A stretch of DNA of 64,000 nt from Pseudobutyrivibrio ruminis AD2017 (GCF_000424305.1 NZ_KE384162.1:496001-560000); one strand, 5' to 3'; shown: positions 10,132 through 17,630, counted from the stretch's first letter. Numbers and translations: made by a program. Notes: a model not told the origin generated them from the letters alone.

Positions 10132-10160
10132 ATTATACTCTTATAACAAGACAAATCCAA
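10132..10160 (-). promoter_or_regulatory. Sigma-A promoter of the BREX-like operon
   Basis: On the minus strand a -35 TTGGAT (10155-10160) and a consensus -10 TATAAT (10132-10137) are separated by exactly 17 bases. The predicted start is about 65 bases upstream of the regulator start codon. No other promoter of this quality is seen inside the operon, whose genes are all within 25 bases of each other. Confidence 0.65.
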
Positions 10161-10252
10161 ATACAAATTTCGACTTTTCAAAATCTATTTTTGAATCCAC
10201 AGTCAATTTTTTTATTAATTATGTTCTTATTTCCGCCTTACATAATTGCCGC

Positions 10253-10638
10253 TTACATAATTTTGCTAAATATCACTATATAGCTATAGCTTTTTTTAAC
10301 AACGTAAATTGTATGTTCTTTGTTACTCTCATTATGGTTGTACGCAAGTCTCACATCATCATCAGGAATCAAATTCATGAAAAAATTGATAGCTTCCTCA
10401 AAATATGGTGCATTATTCAAATCTTTCCTGGTTATTCCAGTAAGTTTAGAAATAAACTAATCAAGATAGCCAAGTTCAGGCTTAACATAAGTATTAAAAT
10501 GTTGAAGCTATCTCATAATTCTCATCTACAAGTACAGCACCAATCTGGATAGTCTCATTTCTTAATGGCTTTCCCTAATCCCATGAAAACTTTGGCACCT
10601 GACACATCTACTTCCAAATCAACAACTACATACTTCAT
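10253..10638 (-). pseudogene. DnaQ-like 3'-5' exonuclease, broken
   Basis: Begins at an ATG (10636-10638) with a GAGG ribosome binding site and reads MKYVVVDLE, the Exo I strand with the D-x-E metal ligands. The frame is then lost. A second frame gives ETIQIGAVLVDENYEIAS, and a third gives TYVKPELGYLD, a stop, then FISKLTGITRKDL and APYFEEAINFF, the order of a DnaQ/RNase T-type exonuclease. At least two frameshifts and one in-frame stop are present, and the last third of a normal domain (Exo II/III) is missing. It lies 17 bases downstream of the first Cys-rich peptide gene, the place held by the 395-residue gene in the second cassette. Confidence 0.75.
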
Positions 10639-10655
10639 TTCTCTACCTCGACTTC

Positions 10656-10778
10656 CTAAAACTTACCATCATCAATACAATCCCCAAAATATGGACAATT
10701 CAAACAGCACTGCCCGCAACTTCTTTTTTCGATTCTCTTCTTTTTTTGTATCCAATATATAAGTCGTTTCATAAACAT
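10656..10778 (-). CDS. 40-residue basic Cys-rich peptide, copy 1
   Basis: Small gene with a strong GAGGAGG ribosome binding site. The product starts MFMKRLIYWIQKKKRIEKR, a hydrophobic then strongly basic segment, and ends with the cysteine cluster CxxCCxxCPYFxxxC-like (SCGQCC, LNCPYFGDC), five cysteines in 15 residues. It shares about 70% of its residues with a second copy at 17631-17753, including every cysteine. Such conservation between copies about 7 kb apart argues for a real protein. Metal or Fe-S binding is a guess from the spacing. No named family is recognised. Confidence 0.75.
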   Translation of the reverse strand: MFMKRLIYWIQKKKRIEKRSCGQCCLNCPYFGDCIDDGKF

Positions 10779-10816
10779 CATTAACCTCCTCGGTTACCAC
10801 ACAACTCTTTCTCTAT

Positions 10817-10853
10817 TTTATATTCTACTCATGACATTGTAGTTTTAACGGAC
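10817..10853 (-). promoter_or_regulatory. Promoter region of Cys-rich peptide 1 with shared motif
   Basis: A -10 like TATAAA (10817-10822) has no good -35; instead the motif GTCCGTTAAA (10844-10853 read on the minus strand) covers the outer edge of the -35 position. The same motif, in the pattern G[TA]CC[AG][AT]TAAA, stands at the promoters of the other Cys-rich peptide and of both WYL regulators. A poor -35 with an abutting conserved site suggests an activated promoter (inference). Confidence 0.45.
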
Positions 10854-10888
10854 AGCTCTAAGCCTTGATTTTGCTGCGTTTTTACATC

Positions 10889-10929
10889 AAAAAAGCAGCA
10901 TCTAGTCAACTCTTTAGACCAAATGCTGC
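10889..10929 (-). terminator. Rho-independent terminator after the 69-residue gene
   Basis: Stem GCAGCATTTGGTC / GACTAGATGCTGC read on the minus strand with a 9-base loop, followed by six T. It ends the WYL-1 transcript and separates it from the Cys-rich peptide promoter. Confidence 0.8.
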
Positions 10930-11029
10930 AAATCTGCATCAAAAATGTCACCTAAAAGGCTCATAATATTATTTTCTGTTGAAAAAGACGGAACTCCCCC
11001 TCTTTTTTCTTGAAACGCACTTTTGATAA

Positions 11030-11239
11030 TTATTTCATACTGTTTTTCATGGACTCCATCATAATATCCAATAAATGTTGCTGTAGGTCTGTCAGCTTCT
11101 CAGTCTCCTGTTCATAAAATGTACCGGCCTTATCCTCAGAAATCATTCCCTTTTCTGTCATGTCATAAAACATCCAGAATTTGAAAAACCATTCTGCAGA
11201 TTTTTCAATATCTTCCCTTGTGCATTTAATTTCTTCCAT
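11030..11239 (-). CDS. Small acidic helical protein, unknown
   Basis: 69-residue protein with a strong AGGAGGTAAATGCC ribosome binding site, 44 bases after the WYL regulator stop and followed by a terminator, so it is the second gene of that transcript. It is mostly predicted helix with many Glu and aromatic residues (EWFFKFWMFYDMTEKG) and has no motif that I recognise. It occupies the position held by a UPF0175 protein in the second cassette but is not similar to it. Confidence 0.7.
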   Translation of the reverse strand: MEEIKCTREDIEKSAEWFFKFWMFYDMTEKGMISEDKAGTFYEQETEKLTDLQQHLLDIMMESMKNSMK

Positions 11240-11283
11240 GGCATTTACCTCCTGAATGAAATTAGACTAACACATTTCTATGT

Positions 11284-12270
11284 CTAAACCGTCAACCTAT
11301 TCTGAAGTTCTTTCTTATACATCTCTACTACAGCCTCTGGTCCCGTAATCGCAACATCTTTTCCAAGGCTGAATATCCATCCAAAGAATTGTAAACTAAT
11401 GGCAACATCAACAGCTATCTTGCTTCTTCCGTCCTCTACTGGACGAAAACTTATATCTTTTCCGAATCTATCTATAAAAATTCCTACCTTCTCATTAGGA
11501 AACTCAATATGTACACGTCTGATTTCACCACCAAACATGGAAAAGTTCTCCAGCGCATAACTGGTCATATCAAAGTTTTTGAAATGTTCTTCGCCCTCAC
11601 GCTTATCCTCTGAAATGGATAATTTCATCATCTTATCCACACGATAATGCTTTACCTTGCACGCCTTGGAATCATATGCGACAAGATAATAATTCTCATC
11701 CGCCCAAGTCAAAGCCCAAGGACTAACCTTATACTTTTCTCCATTCTTCCTAGGCTCCAGGGTTTTATCAAGTGTCCAAGAACAATACAAAAACTCTATC
11801 TGCTTATTACTTGAAATAGCATTATGAATAGAATCCACCGAGTAATAGATACTCTCATTCATAGTCTTGATTCTATCATTAACATATACCTGCCTTTTCA
11901 GCTGCTTGGCTTGATGCTCGCTGACAAATGCATTCATCTTTTTTATCAGCACATCAGACTTGCTCTTAGAAATGAACTTAGATGATTGGATTGCATCAAT
12001 CAGTAGCTTCACCTCTGCCAGTTCAAATATACGGCTGCCTACATGATAATAAGTCTCCCTGCCTTCCTGCTCCTTGATGACCTCTATGCCAAGATTTTCT
12101 TCCATGCATTTGAAATCATCATAAAGGCTCTTCCGCTCTGCAGTAATATCATACTTCTGCAGTTCCTTTATAATCTGTGCCAGTGTAAGACTATGCTCAT
12201 CATCGGTTTTTTCCTGCATTATTTTACATAGATAACTTAATTTTAATTTTTGATTAGACCCTTTAGACAT
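11284..12270 (-). CDS. WYL-domain transcriptional regulator, copy 1
   Basis: 328 residues: N-terminal winged HTH of the YafY/DeoR kind (residues about 10-75), a linker, a WYL domain around residues 145-220 (conserved segment ENYYLVAYD at 192-200), and a C-terminal WCX-like part. WYL proteins bind ligands such as nucleic acids or nucleotides and often control defence loci, including BREX (BrxR) and CBASS (CapW). This one is about 95% the same as the copy at 18147-19136 through residue 270, after which the WCX part diverges. A large inverted repeat overlaps its promoter. It is separated from the BREX-like operon by one small gene, one peptide gene and a pseudogene, so control of that operon is only possible. 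Confidence 0.9.
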   Translation of the reverse strand: MSKGSNQKLKLSYLCKIMQEKTDDEHSLTLAQIIKELQKYDITAERKSLYDDFKCMEENLGIEVIKEQEGRETYYHVGSRIFELAEVKLLIDAIQSSKFISKSKSDVLIKKMNAFVSEHQAKQLKRQVYVNDRIKTMNESIYYSVDSIHNAISSNKQIEFLYCSWTLDKTLEPRKNGEKYKVSPWALTWADENYYLVAYDSKACKVKHYRVDKMMKLSISEDKREGEEHFKNFDMTSYALENFSMFGGEIRRVHIEFPNEKVGIFIDRFGKDISFRPVEDGRSKIAVDVAISLQFFGWIFSLGKDVAITGPEAVVEMYKKELQNRLTV

Positions 12271-12276
12271 AAAGAT

Positions 12277-12328
12277 ACCCCCTATGTATACTCAATGCTA
12301 GTATAACACAGAGGGTTATTTATTGGAC
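12277..12328 (-). promoter_or_regulatory. Promoter and large inverted repeat of WYL regulator 1
   Basis: An imperfect palindrome has arms 12277-12292 and 12300-12316 (ACCC...TATACT and its complement, 7-base centre). The outer arm contains the -10 TATACT; the inner arm lies just upstream of the start codon. The motif GTCCAATAAA (12319-12328 on the minus strand) covers the -35 position. The same layout is found at the second WYL gene, which points to autoregulation. Confidence 0.55.
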
Positions 12329-12425
12329 GATGTTTCATGAAATTAATCTAGAATTTATATTCCCAACTTGGCTTAATTTCTTTTCTTATTCAGCTAACAT
12401 CACTAAAAACTTATTTTGTAACATT

Positions 12426-12653
12426 CTAAGGTATTTCTACTCTAACATCCCACACCTTAAGTGCTGTTATGCGTCTATAATCTGGTGAACACTCAATTAG
12501 CCCCGCTGGTCCATATCCATATTGTGCAGCTAATTTTACTAAAGGTTTAAACCAAGCATTCTTTTTTCGATTTATTTCCTCAGTGCTTGTTTCTTCTTTT
12601 TCAAATTCAATTACCAGAGGTACTAATTTTTCCATTTCTTCTCTTAATTCCAT
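12426..12653 (-). CDS. Hypothetical 75-residue protein
   Basis: Third gene of a short operon: its ATG lies 2 bases after the stop of the triple-repeat protein. The N-terminal half is acidic helix and the second half contains the pattern KLAAQYGYGPAGLIECSPDY followed by a beta-rich end. No known motif. Start is fixed by a TTTACTCC-type weak ribosome binding site inside the upstream gene (complement of AGGAGTAAAT). Confidence 0.65.
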   Translation of the reverse strand: MELREEMEKLVPLVIEFEKEETSTEEINRKKNAWFKPLVKLAAQYGYGPAGLIECSPDYRRITALKVWDVRVEIP

Positions 12654-12655
12654 AT

Positions 12656-13633
12656 TTACTCCTTTTGGCAGAACTCAGGTAGTCCCTCAGCCCATTTAAT
12701 AATCATTTTTACATCATCTTCTTCAGAAAAATATAAAATATAACTCTTATCGTCATCTGTCTCCCATTTATGACGTATCTTTTCAAGACCTTTTTCAGAA
12801 TGATATCCATCTAAAAATACAATATATTTACAATCATATTCTATGAATACAGAATATTTTTTCTTACGAAGAATCTCCTCGACGCCTTTCATTGTAAAAT
12901 ATATTTCTGGAAGATTTCGTGCCCACATAAGAATTTCATCGTGCACCTCTGCATTAACCCACAACTTATCATATCCAAATACTACTCCTTCAGTTCCATG
13001 TGAATAATTTCTTAATCCATTAACCTTTGGTTCTTCAAATGGTGCGCACCCCTCTTTAAAATATATTTCAATAGGTCTCGCTGTACTCCTTCGAACGGTA
13101 TATCCTTTTGCGTTAAGAGTTTCCACTATTTCTTTCATTTCATCTTCAACTGGAAAACTAGCATCATATTCTTCTAATCGTGGGAGCCCTTTAGCCCAGG
13201 CTAGAACTAGCTCTAGAGCTCTCTTATGTTCTTTATCCACATCTCCGTCACTAAATTTCTTTCTTTCTCTTTTAGGTGCCTCAAAACTAACTAATAATGT
13301 AGGCACAGCATCTGAATTTTTAAAAACTTTACGTAATCCCATAAATTCTCTAGCGTGACCATTTTTCCATCCCTCATAATCATCTGTATGCGGATATATA
13401 TTGGGTGAATATGGTGGTAAATAACCATCTTGAAATTCAATCCATATTGGCCAATATTGACCATATTCTTGTCTCCTCTTAGGCTGTGCATAGCCCTCGC
13501 AAAATTGCTTATGTCCTTCACAACAACATGTTGTAATGTAACCTTTTTCATTAAGAATAACAATTGTCTCAGCTAATCCTTCATCTAAATTTAATGTAAA
13601 ATCATTAATTTTAACCTTTACCTCACAGCTCAT
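12656..13633 (-). CDS. Triple-repeat protein with a CCEGH motif
   Basis: 325 residues made of three divergent repeats of about 100 residues. Each begins with a helix and a (L)N/RxKxY/GY turn (LNEKGYITT, LNAKGYTVR, LRKKKYSVF) and ends with a WA-x-x-LP signature (WAKGLPRL, WARNLPEI, WAEGLPEF). Only the first repeat carries TCCCEGH (residues about 35-41), a Cys/His cluster seen in other uncharacterised Firmicute proteins, possibly metal-binding. The start overlaps the stop of the small acidic gene upstream by one base (TAATG). No function can be assigned. Confidence 0.75.
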   Translation of the reverse strand: MSCEVKVKINDFTLNLDEGLAETIVILNEKGYITTCCCEGHKQFCEGYAQPKRRQEYGQYWPIWIEFQDGYLPPYSPNIYPHTDDYEGWKNGHAREFMGLRKVFKNSDAVPTLLVSFEAPKRERKKFSDGDVDKEHKRALELVLAWAKGLPRLEEYDASFPVEDEMKEIVETLNAKGYTVRRSTARPIEIYFKEGCAPFEEPKVNGLRNYSHGTEGVVFGYDKLWVNAEVHDEILMWARNLPEIYFTMKGVEEILRKKKYSVFIEYDCKYIVFLDGYHSEKGLEKIRHKWETDDDKSYILYFSEEDDVKMIIKWAEGLPEFCQKE

Positions 13634-13767
13634 TAAATAAATCTCTCCTTGTTACCTTTTTTCTTTTCTTCATTGTCATCATCTTCCAGCAAATTCAAAG
13701 TAATTATATCATCCATCATATCTACTTCACCATTTGAATCCCAATCAATACCAAATAAACCATCCAT
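13633..13767 (-). CDS. 44-residue acidic peptide with EF-hand-like loop
   Basis: Starts with MDGLFGIDWDSNGEVDMMDD: D-x-D-x-N-G-x-V-D-x-x-D has the calcium ligand spacing of an EF-hand or dockerin loop. The rest is an acidic helix and a basic tail. It has a good GGAGG ribosome binding site and overlaps the next start by one base, so it is the first gene of a three-gene operon. Calcium binding is an inference from spacing only. No signal peptide. Confidence 0.65.
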   Translation of the reverse strand: MDGLFGIDWDSNGEVDMMDDIITLNLLEDDDNEEKKKGNKERFI

Positions 13768-13852
13768 TACTTTTCCTCCATTTTTTTATAAAAATACAAG
13801 TTATAAGCTCATATCTTCTATAGATACAAGCATATCATCTTTATTCTATAAT

Positions 13853-13884
13853 AAAAAAATAGGTGTACTTTAAAAAGCACACCT
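13853..13884 (-). terminator. Terminator after the 211-residue gene
   Basis: Stem AGGTGTGCTTT / AAAGTACACCT on the minus strand followed by ATTTTTTT. A close copy, including flanks, occurs at 21661-21698. Confidence 0.8.
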
Positions 13885-13931
13885 CACAAATGTTAAGCAA
13901 ATCCAAAAAGCAAATATCTCTTTTATTAATA

Positions 13932-14567
13932 TCAATCAGATAATTTTGCTGAAATCTTCAGATTTGTTTCAAATAACCATGCCATATCATAAATATCAAA
14001 AGCTTTTGCGTATCTAATAGATAAAACTCGTTTGCTTCCGTCAACAAATTCATCATCAATTTCACCATTTTCTGTGCATGGACCATACGATAAGAGAATT
14101 TTTGAGTTTTCTTTAACGTCAAGCTTAAAACTTGCAATGCAATCATTAATTTGGTCCAAGACTTCGGCTATCTCCCATTCAGAAATATCGATAGAAATAT
14201 TTTTAGTAGTTGTTTTTCCCCCATTATCTAATGTGATTTGTAATTCAGTGTCATACGCATATCCAATACCTAATACGTTAGAAATAATAGTATATACTCC
14301 AAAGGTATTTAAATAATATGGTACTTCCTCTTCATACAAATCTACATAGGAACTCAAATCATCCTCACAATCAACAGCAACAGAAAGTAATGCCACAACT
14401 TCCTCACAATCCCATTCTTTGTAATTTTCATGAATAAAAAAATATGCCGCTGGAAGATTCTCAAAATATGCGCTCTGAAAAATATCATCATTCGCAATTA
14501 AAAAATCGTGATTCTTTTTTTCTCTAAACTCTACTTTTATTTTTATATCATGTCCTTTGATTATCAT
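13932..14567 (-). CDS. Hypothetical 211-residue acidic protein
   Basis: Cytoplasmic, acidic, mixed alpha/beta protein with no recognised motif, single-gene transcript ended by the terminator at 13853-13884. The N-terminus (MIIKGHDIKIKVEF) is a beta hairpin, and the middle holds an ENLPAAYFFIHENYKEWDCEE segment. Its style is like the immunity-type or SMI1/DUF proteins that accumulate in accessory islands, but that is only an impression. It is divergent from the methyltransferase gene to its right. Confidence 0.7.
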   Translation of the reverse strand: MIIKGHDIKIKVEFREKKNHDFLIANDDIFQSAYFENLPAAYFFIHENYKEWDCEEVVALLSVAVDCEDDLSSYVDLYEEEVPYYLNTFGVYTIISNVLGIGYAYDTELQITLDNGGKTTTKNISIDISEWEIAEVLDQINDCIASFKLDVKENSKILLSYGPCTENGEIDDEFVDGSKRVLSIRYAKAFDIYDMAWLFETNLKISAKLSD

Positions 14568-14814
14568 TTTTGATCCTTTCTTATATGGAAATTTTTATAC
14601 AAAGATTATACTCCAATTCTAGCTCTAATGACTATTATTTTATCACTTAATCAGTTATTCTATCTAGCTGCTGTAATATGAATTCTCTAACGCTTTTATT
14701 TATATGCTATGATATAATATTTGAATTAGTATATAGTATAGAACCCTTACTTTGTTAAGTCAGTTGTATTTTAGGTTTATATTCTATGTTTCAGCATATT
14801 GTAGGAGGATGACA

Positions 14815-16023
14815 GTGAAAAAGAAAAAAGATATTGGATTAGAATATATAAATAAATTGGGCATAAATTATGAAAGAACTATTAAGGCTATAGAAGAAAA
14901 AACGCGTAATAAATATGGTAAAGATAAAGGCCAGCAATTGATTAATAGTTTGCACGAGATTAAAAATAAATCAATTGACTATATGGAATACAATAGAATT
15001 CTCGCTTCTCAAGAGAATTTTGCTAATACATGGCAAGGATCTGTAGATGCAAATTTTGTAAGAGCTGCTTGCAATTATATTTATTCAAATAAAGATCAAT
15101 TTGGGGATAATATATTGGAAGTTGGTTGTGGATTTGGATTTTTAACATGTTTTTTGTCGCAGTTGTTTCCTGATAAACAAATCACATCTATAGATATTGA
15201 TAAATCATGTATTAAAGTTGCAAAGGAAAATGCAGAAAGACTGGGTTGTCAAAATGTTAGTTTTATTGTAGGCGATGTTAATACCATATCATCAACTTTT
15301 GATACTATATTTATTTCTAGAGTTGTTCATGAGGTGGCCGAATATAATGCTAAGTTTAATTTTAATGAAAATCCATTTTTAATAATGGATAATGTCTCTG
15401 AAAGATTAAACCCATTTACAGACTCGATTATAAAAAAATTATCTTACGATGGAGTGATAATTAGCATAGATAAAACGTATAGGAATCCCCTTTACCTTGC
15501 ATGGCTAAAGTCATTGAGTAATTCCAACTACTTTTTAGATATAGATACTCATACAGTGATAGAAGTTCCTTTATCCGGGTTGCCTAATAACACAATATTT
15601 ATGGCTGGAGTTTACAAAAGAGATATATCCACACAGGATGTTATTAATACATATTTTTCTGTATGTAGTAAGAACCTTAATTATTCATCTGAGCATCTTG
15701 AGGGGGATGAGGCTTATTTATATTTTTGGAATTCTAAACCAGAACTTATAAAGGGTGTTTCTGCAAAAACCCAAAATACAGATGGAATGACTATTACAGT
15801 TACCTTTTTACTTGCTTTTTCAGAGATAAACCATTCTTATATAGAATACTATTTTTACGATGCTGATGCCAAAATTGCAATACTTCCACAGGAGTTATTC
15901 ACTAAAGAAGAAGCATTATCTCAATATAATGATGATTATAGCAATTTTTTCCAAACACCTAATAAACATCACTTTCATGATATAGTTGAACTAAGTACAC
16001 TTAATCGTATGATTTTTGATTAG
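14815..16023 (+). CDS. Class I SAM-dependent methyltransferase
   Basis: Start chosen at GTG 14815 because AGGAGG at 14803-14808 is 6 bases upstream; the ATG at 14809 directly abuts it. The product is about 402 residues. Motif I ILEVGCGFGFLTC is near residue 100, motif II acidic residue in ITSIDID, and a motif IV-like region FDTIFISRVVHE. The last 150 residues form a separate domain of unknown kind (TVTFLLAFSEINHSYIEYYF). Substrate is unknown; the SRVVHE segment and lack of an NPPY motif argue against a DNA methylase. The only plus-strand gene in this island, followed by a terminator. Confidence 0.8.
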   Translation: MKKKKDIGLEYINKLGINYERTIKAIEEKTRNKYGKDKGQQLINSLHEIKNKSIDYMEYNRILASQENFANTWQGSVDANFVRAACNYIYSNKDQFGDNILEVGCGFGFLTCFLSQLFPDKQITSIDIDKSCIKVAKENAERLGCQNVSFIVGDVNTISSTFDTIFISRVVHEVAEYNAKFNFNENPFLIMDNVSERLNPFTDSIIKKLSYDGVIISIDKTYRNPLYLAWLKSLSNSNYFLDIDTHTVIEVPLSGLPNNTIFMAGVYKRDISTQDVINTYFSVCSKNLNYSSEHLEGDEAYLYFWNSKPELIKGVSAKTQNTDGMTITVTFLLAFSEINHSYIEYYFYDADAKIAILPQELFTKEEALSQYNDDYSNFFQTPNKHHFHDIVELSTLNRMIFD

Positions 16024-16053
16024 ATAATAATAAGTAAGATGCAAAAAAGGGAT

Positions 16054-16089
16054 AAAAAGAGCTGGTAAGATAATATACCAGTTCTTTTT
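16054..16089 (+). terminator. Bidirectional terminator after the methyltransferase
   Basis: A 14-base stem AAAAAGAGCTGGTA / TACCAGTTCTTTTT with one wobble and an 8-base loop. T-runs on both strands suggest it works both ways. Confidence 0.85.
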
Positions 16090-16092
16090 GAG

Positions 16093-16121
16093 TAATCAAA
16101 GTTCCTCAAGAACTTTGATTA
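16093..16121. repeat. Perfect 12-base inverted repeat
   Basis: TAATCAAAGTTC and its complement are separated by 5 bases, directly after the terminator. There is no T-run, so it is not a standard terminator. It could be a second hairpin or the end of a decayed element. Confidence 0.6.
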
Positions 16122-16129
16122 TCCTTCTT

Positions 16130-16425
16130 ATTTGACATCTCCAACATTCCATTACTAACAGACAATTTTTTTCTTTGCAAAACATTTATTCTTTAAAATA
16201 CATATAGCCTCAATTCTTTCCTCAATTGAGTTTATTTCTCAAGTCCAAGACGCCTTCACCTTTTCCATGAACCGAATAGAACAAGTCTGCTTTTCCTTTA
16301 TAATTTTTAGAATCCGAAGAATGTTCTTCTATATTCTCCTAATACCGGCTTTCTTTCCATAAGTTAATGGAGTCTTTGTAATCTTCTCATATTCTTTATA
16401 AATATCTGCATAGGATGCCTGACCT
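16130..16425 (-). pseudogene. Possible decayed gene downstream of the 395-residue gene
   Basis: A ribosome-binding-site-like AAGGAGGTC follows the stop of the 395-residue gene. On the minus strand, peptide fragments in shifting frames read YADIYKEYEKITKTPLTYG, then KNYKGKADLFYSVHGKGEG, then IEERIEAICILKNK, each interrupted by stops. The coding-like composition suggests a frameshifted gene, family unknown. Otherwise nothing is seen in this gap. Confidence 0.3.
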
Positions 16426-16427
16426 CC

Positions 16428-17615
16428 TTACGCTACTTTTCTTGCTTCCATTAGCATACTACATATTTGTGACAGAACTGTCTTGAAAGACTCCTTTGTT
16501 ACCTTAAGTTCACCTGAAATACTTCTGGCATCAAAAGCCATCGGCATTGTTGGGTCCTGCTTGCATTTTTCTATCAGGCTCGACCAATCTCCAAGTCCTG
16601 CTACCTTATGAGGACATGCGCCAAGAATAATAGCAGCATATTTTTCAGAGTTATTAATTCTTCCAGCAAAATTTACCACCTTTGAATAATCTGTCTCAAA
16701 GCAGAAATCCTTCTTTTCAAAGCCGTAAAGCTTGGCAATGCCTGACATTGTGCTAATATCAAGTGATGTTGCTCCAAGCACAAGTATTCTTCCTTTTCTT
16801 TCAAGCAGCTCATGTCCACCCCAGGAATCATTTTCTTTTTCATCGGACTGTTCATTATCAACAAAATTTCGCATCTGCATCAATGCACGTTTATATTCTG
16901 CATTTTTATCTTCCAGCTCCTGTATACGAGCTTTATCTTCTGTATAGCACTTTTCTATTTCTGCCAACAGTTCATCTATGTAATCCTGCATACTATCGAT
17001 AGTTTCCAGTAAAAGGCCTACGGTTATTTCTTCCTCTTGTATTGTCATGGCAGGAAGTTCCTCTGCCTCCTCTATGGCCTCTATAATAGGCTCCTCATCA
17101 TAAGCAACTTCTATATCATCAAACAATCCGCCCCATGCATTTACCTCTGATTCTTCATTACAGATATCCAGCAGATATTGATGTTCATCATAGATATGCA
17201 GATGGGTCCGCTCTGAAATCTTTTTCTCGTACTTAGCCTTGAATGCACCCAGGTTGTTATTTATTACCTTGGCATTCTTAGGAAAAAAGGCCTTAATACT
17301 CTTCATAAGGTCATTCGCAACACCAAAATAGTAGCCGGTGTATGTTCCCATGCTGTTCAAAAGTGATATGAATATCGGGTTTCCTTTATAATCCACATAC
17401 CCGCTATCCAGCCACAGATAAACTACATCCCCATCTGGCTGCATTTTGCTGTTGCCCTTTTTATCTATATAGAACCGGGTATTCTTCTCTTTGGTAATAA
17501 ACTTTAGGATTGTATCCGCCGCCGGAACTGGCTTGCCACTAATATCAGCTATTCCCTGTAAAACATATTCAATATCCGTAATTACGATATTATTATCAAC
17601 CTTCAAATCCTTCAT
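16428..17615 (-). CDS. 395-residue two-domain protein, effector of WYL cassette 2
   Basis: N-terminal domain of about 160 residues with no recognised motif, an acidic linker with a coiled coil (residues about 195-260), and a C-terminal domain of about 120 residues that starts GRILVLGATSLDIS, contains IILGACPHKVAGLGDWSSLI, and ends ISGELKVTKESFKTVL. From memory, this C-terminal pattern recurs in uncharacterised Firmicute proteins; its opening strand and glycine turn suggest a Rossmann-like nucleotide-binding fold (inference). It has an AAGGAGG ribosome binding site and lies 15 bases after the second Cys-rich peptide gene. Confidence 0.8.
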   Translation of the reverse strand: MKDLKVDNNIVITDIEYVLQGIADISGKPVPAADTILKFITKEKNTRFYIDKKGNSKMQPDGDVVYLWLDSGYVDYKGNPIFISLLNSMGTYTGYYFGVANDLMKSIKAFFPKNAKVINNNLGAFKAKYEKKISERTHLHIYDEHQYLLDICNEESEVNAWGGLFDDIEVAYDEEPIIEAIEEAEELPAMTIQEEEITVGLLLETIDSMQDYIDELLAEIEKCYTEDKARIQELEDKNAEYKRALMQMRNFVDNEQSDEKENDSWGGHELLERKGRILVLGATSLDISTMSGIAKLYGFEKKDFCFETDYSKVVNFAGRINNSEKYAAIILGACPHKVAGLGDWSSLIEKCKQDPTMPMAFDARSISGELKVTKESFKTVLSQICSMLMEARKVA

Positions 17616-17630
17616 AGAAACCTCCTTATT

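Noticed and set aside
10089-10552. Plus-strand open frames in the gap after the defence promoter
   Set aside because: No ribosome binding sites; the right part is the reverse of the exonuclease pseudogene and the left part is AT-rich low-complexity sequence.
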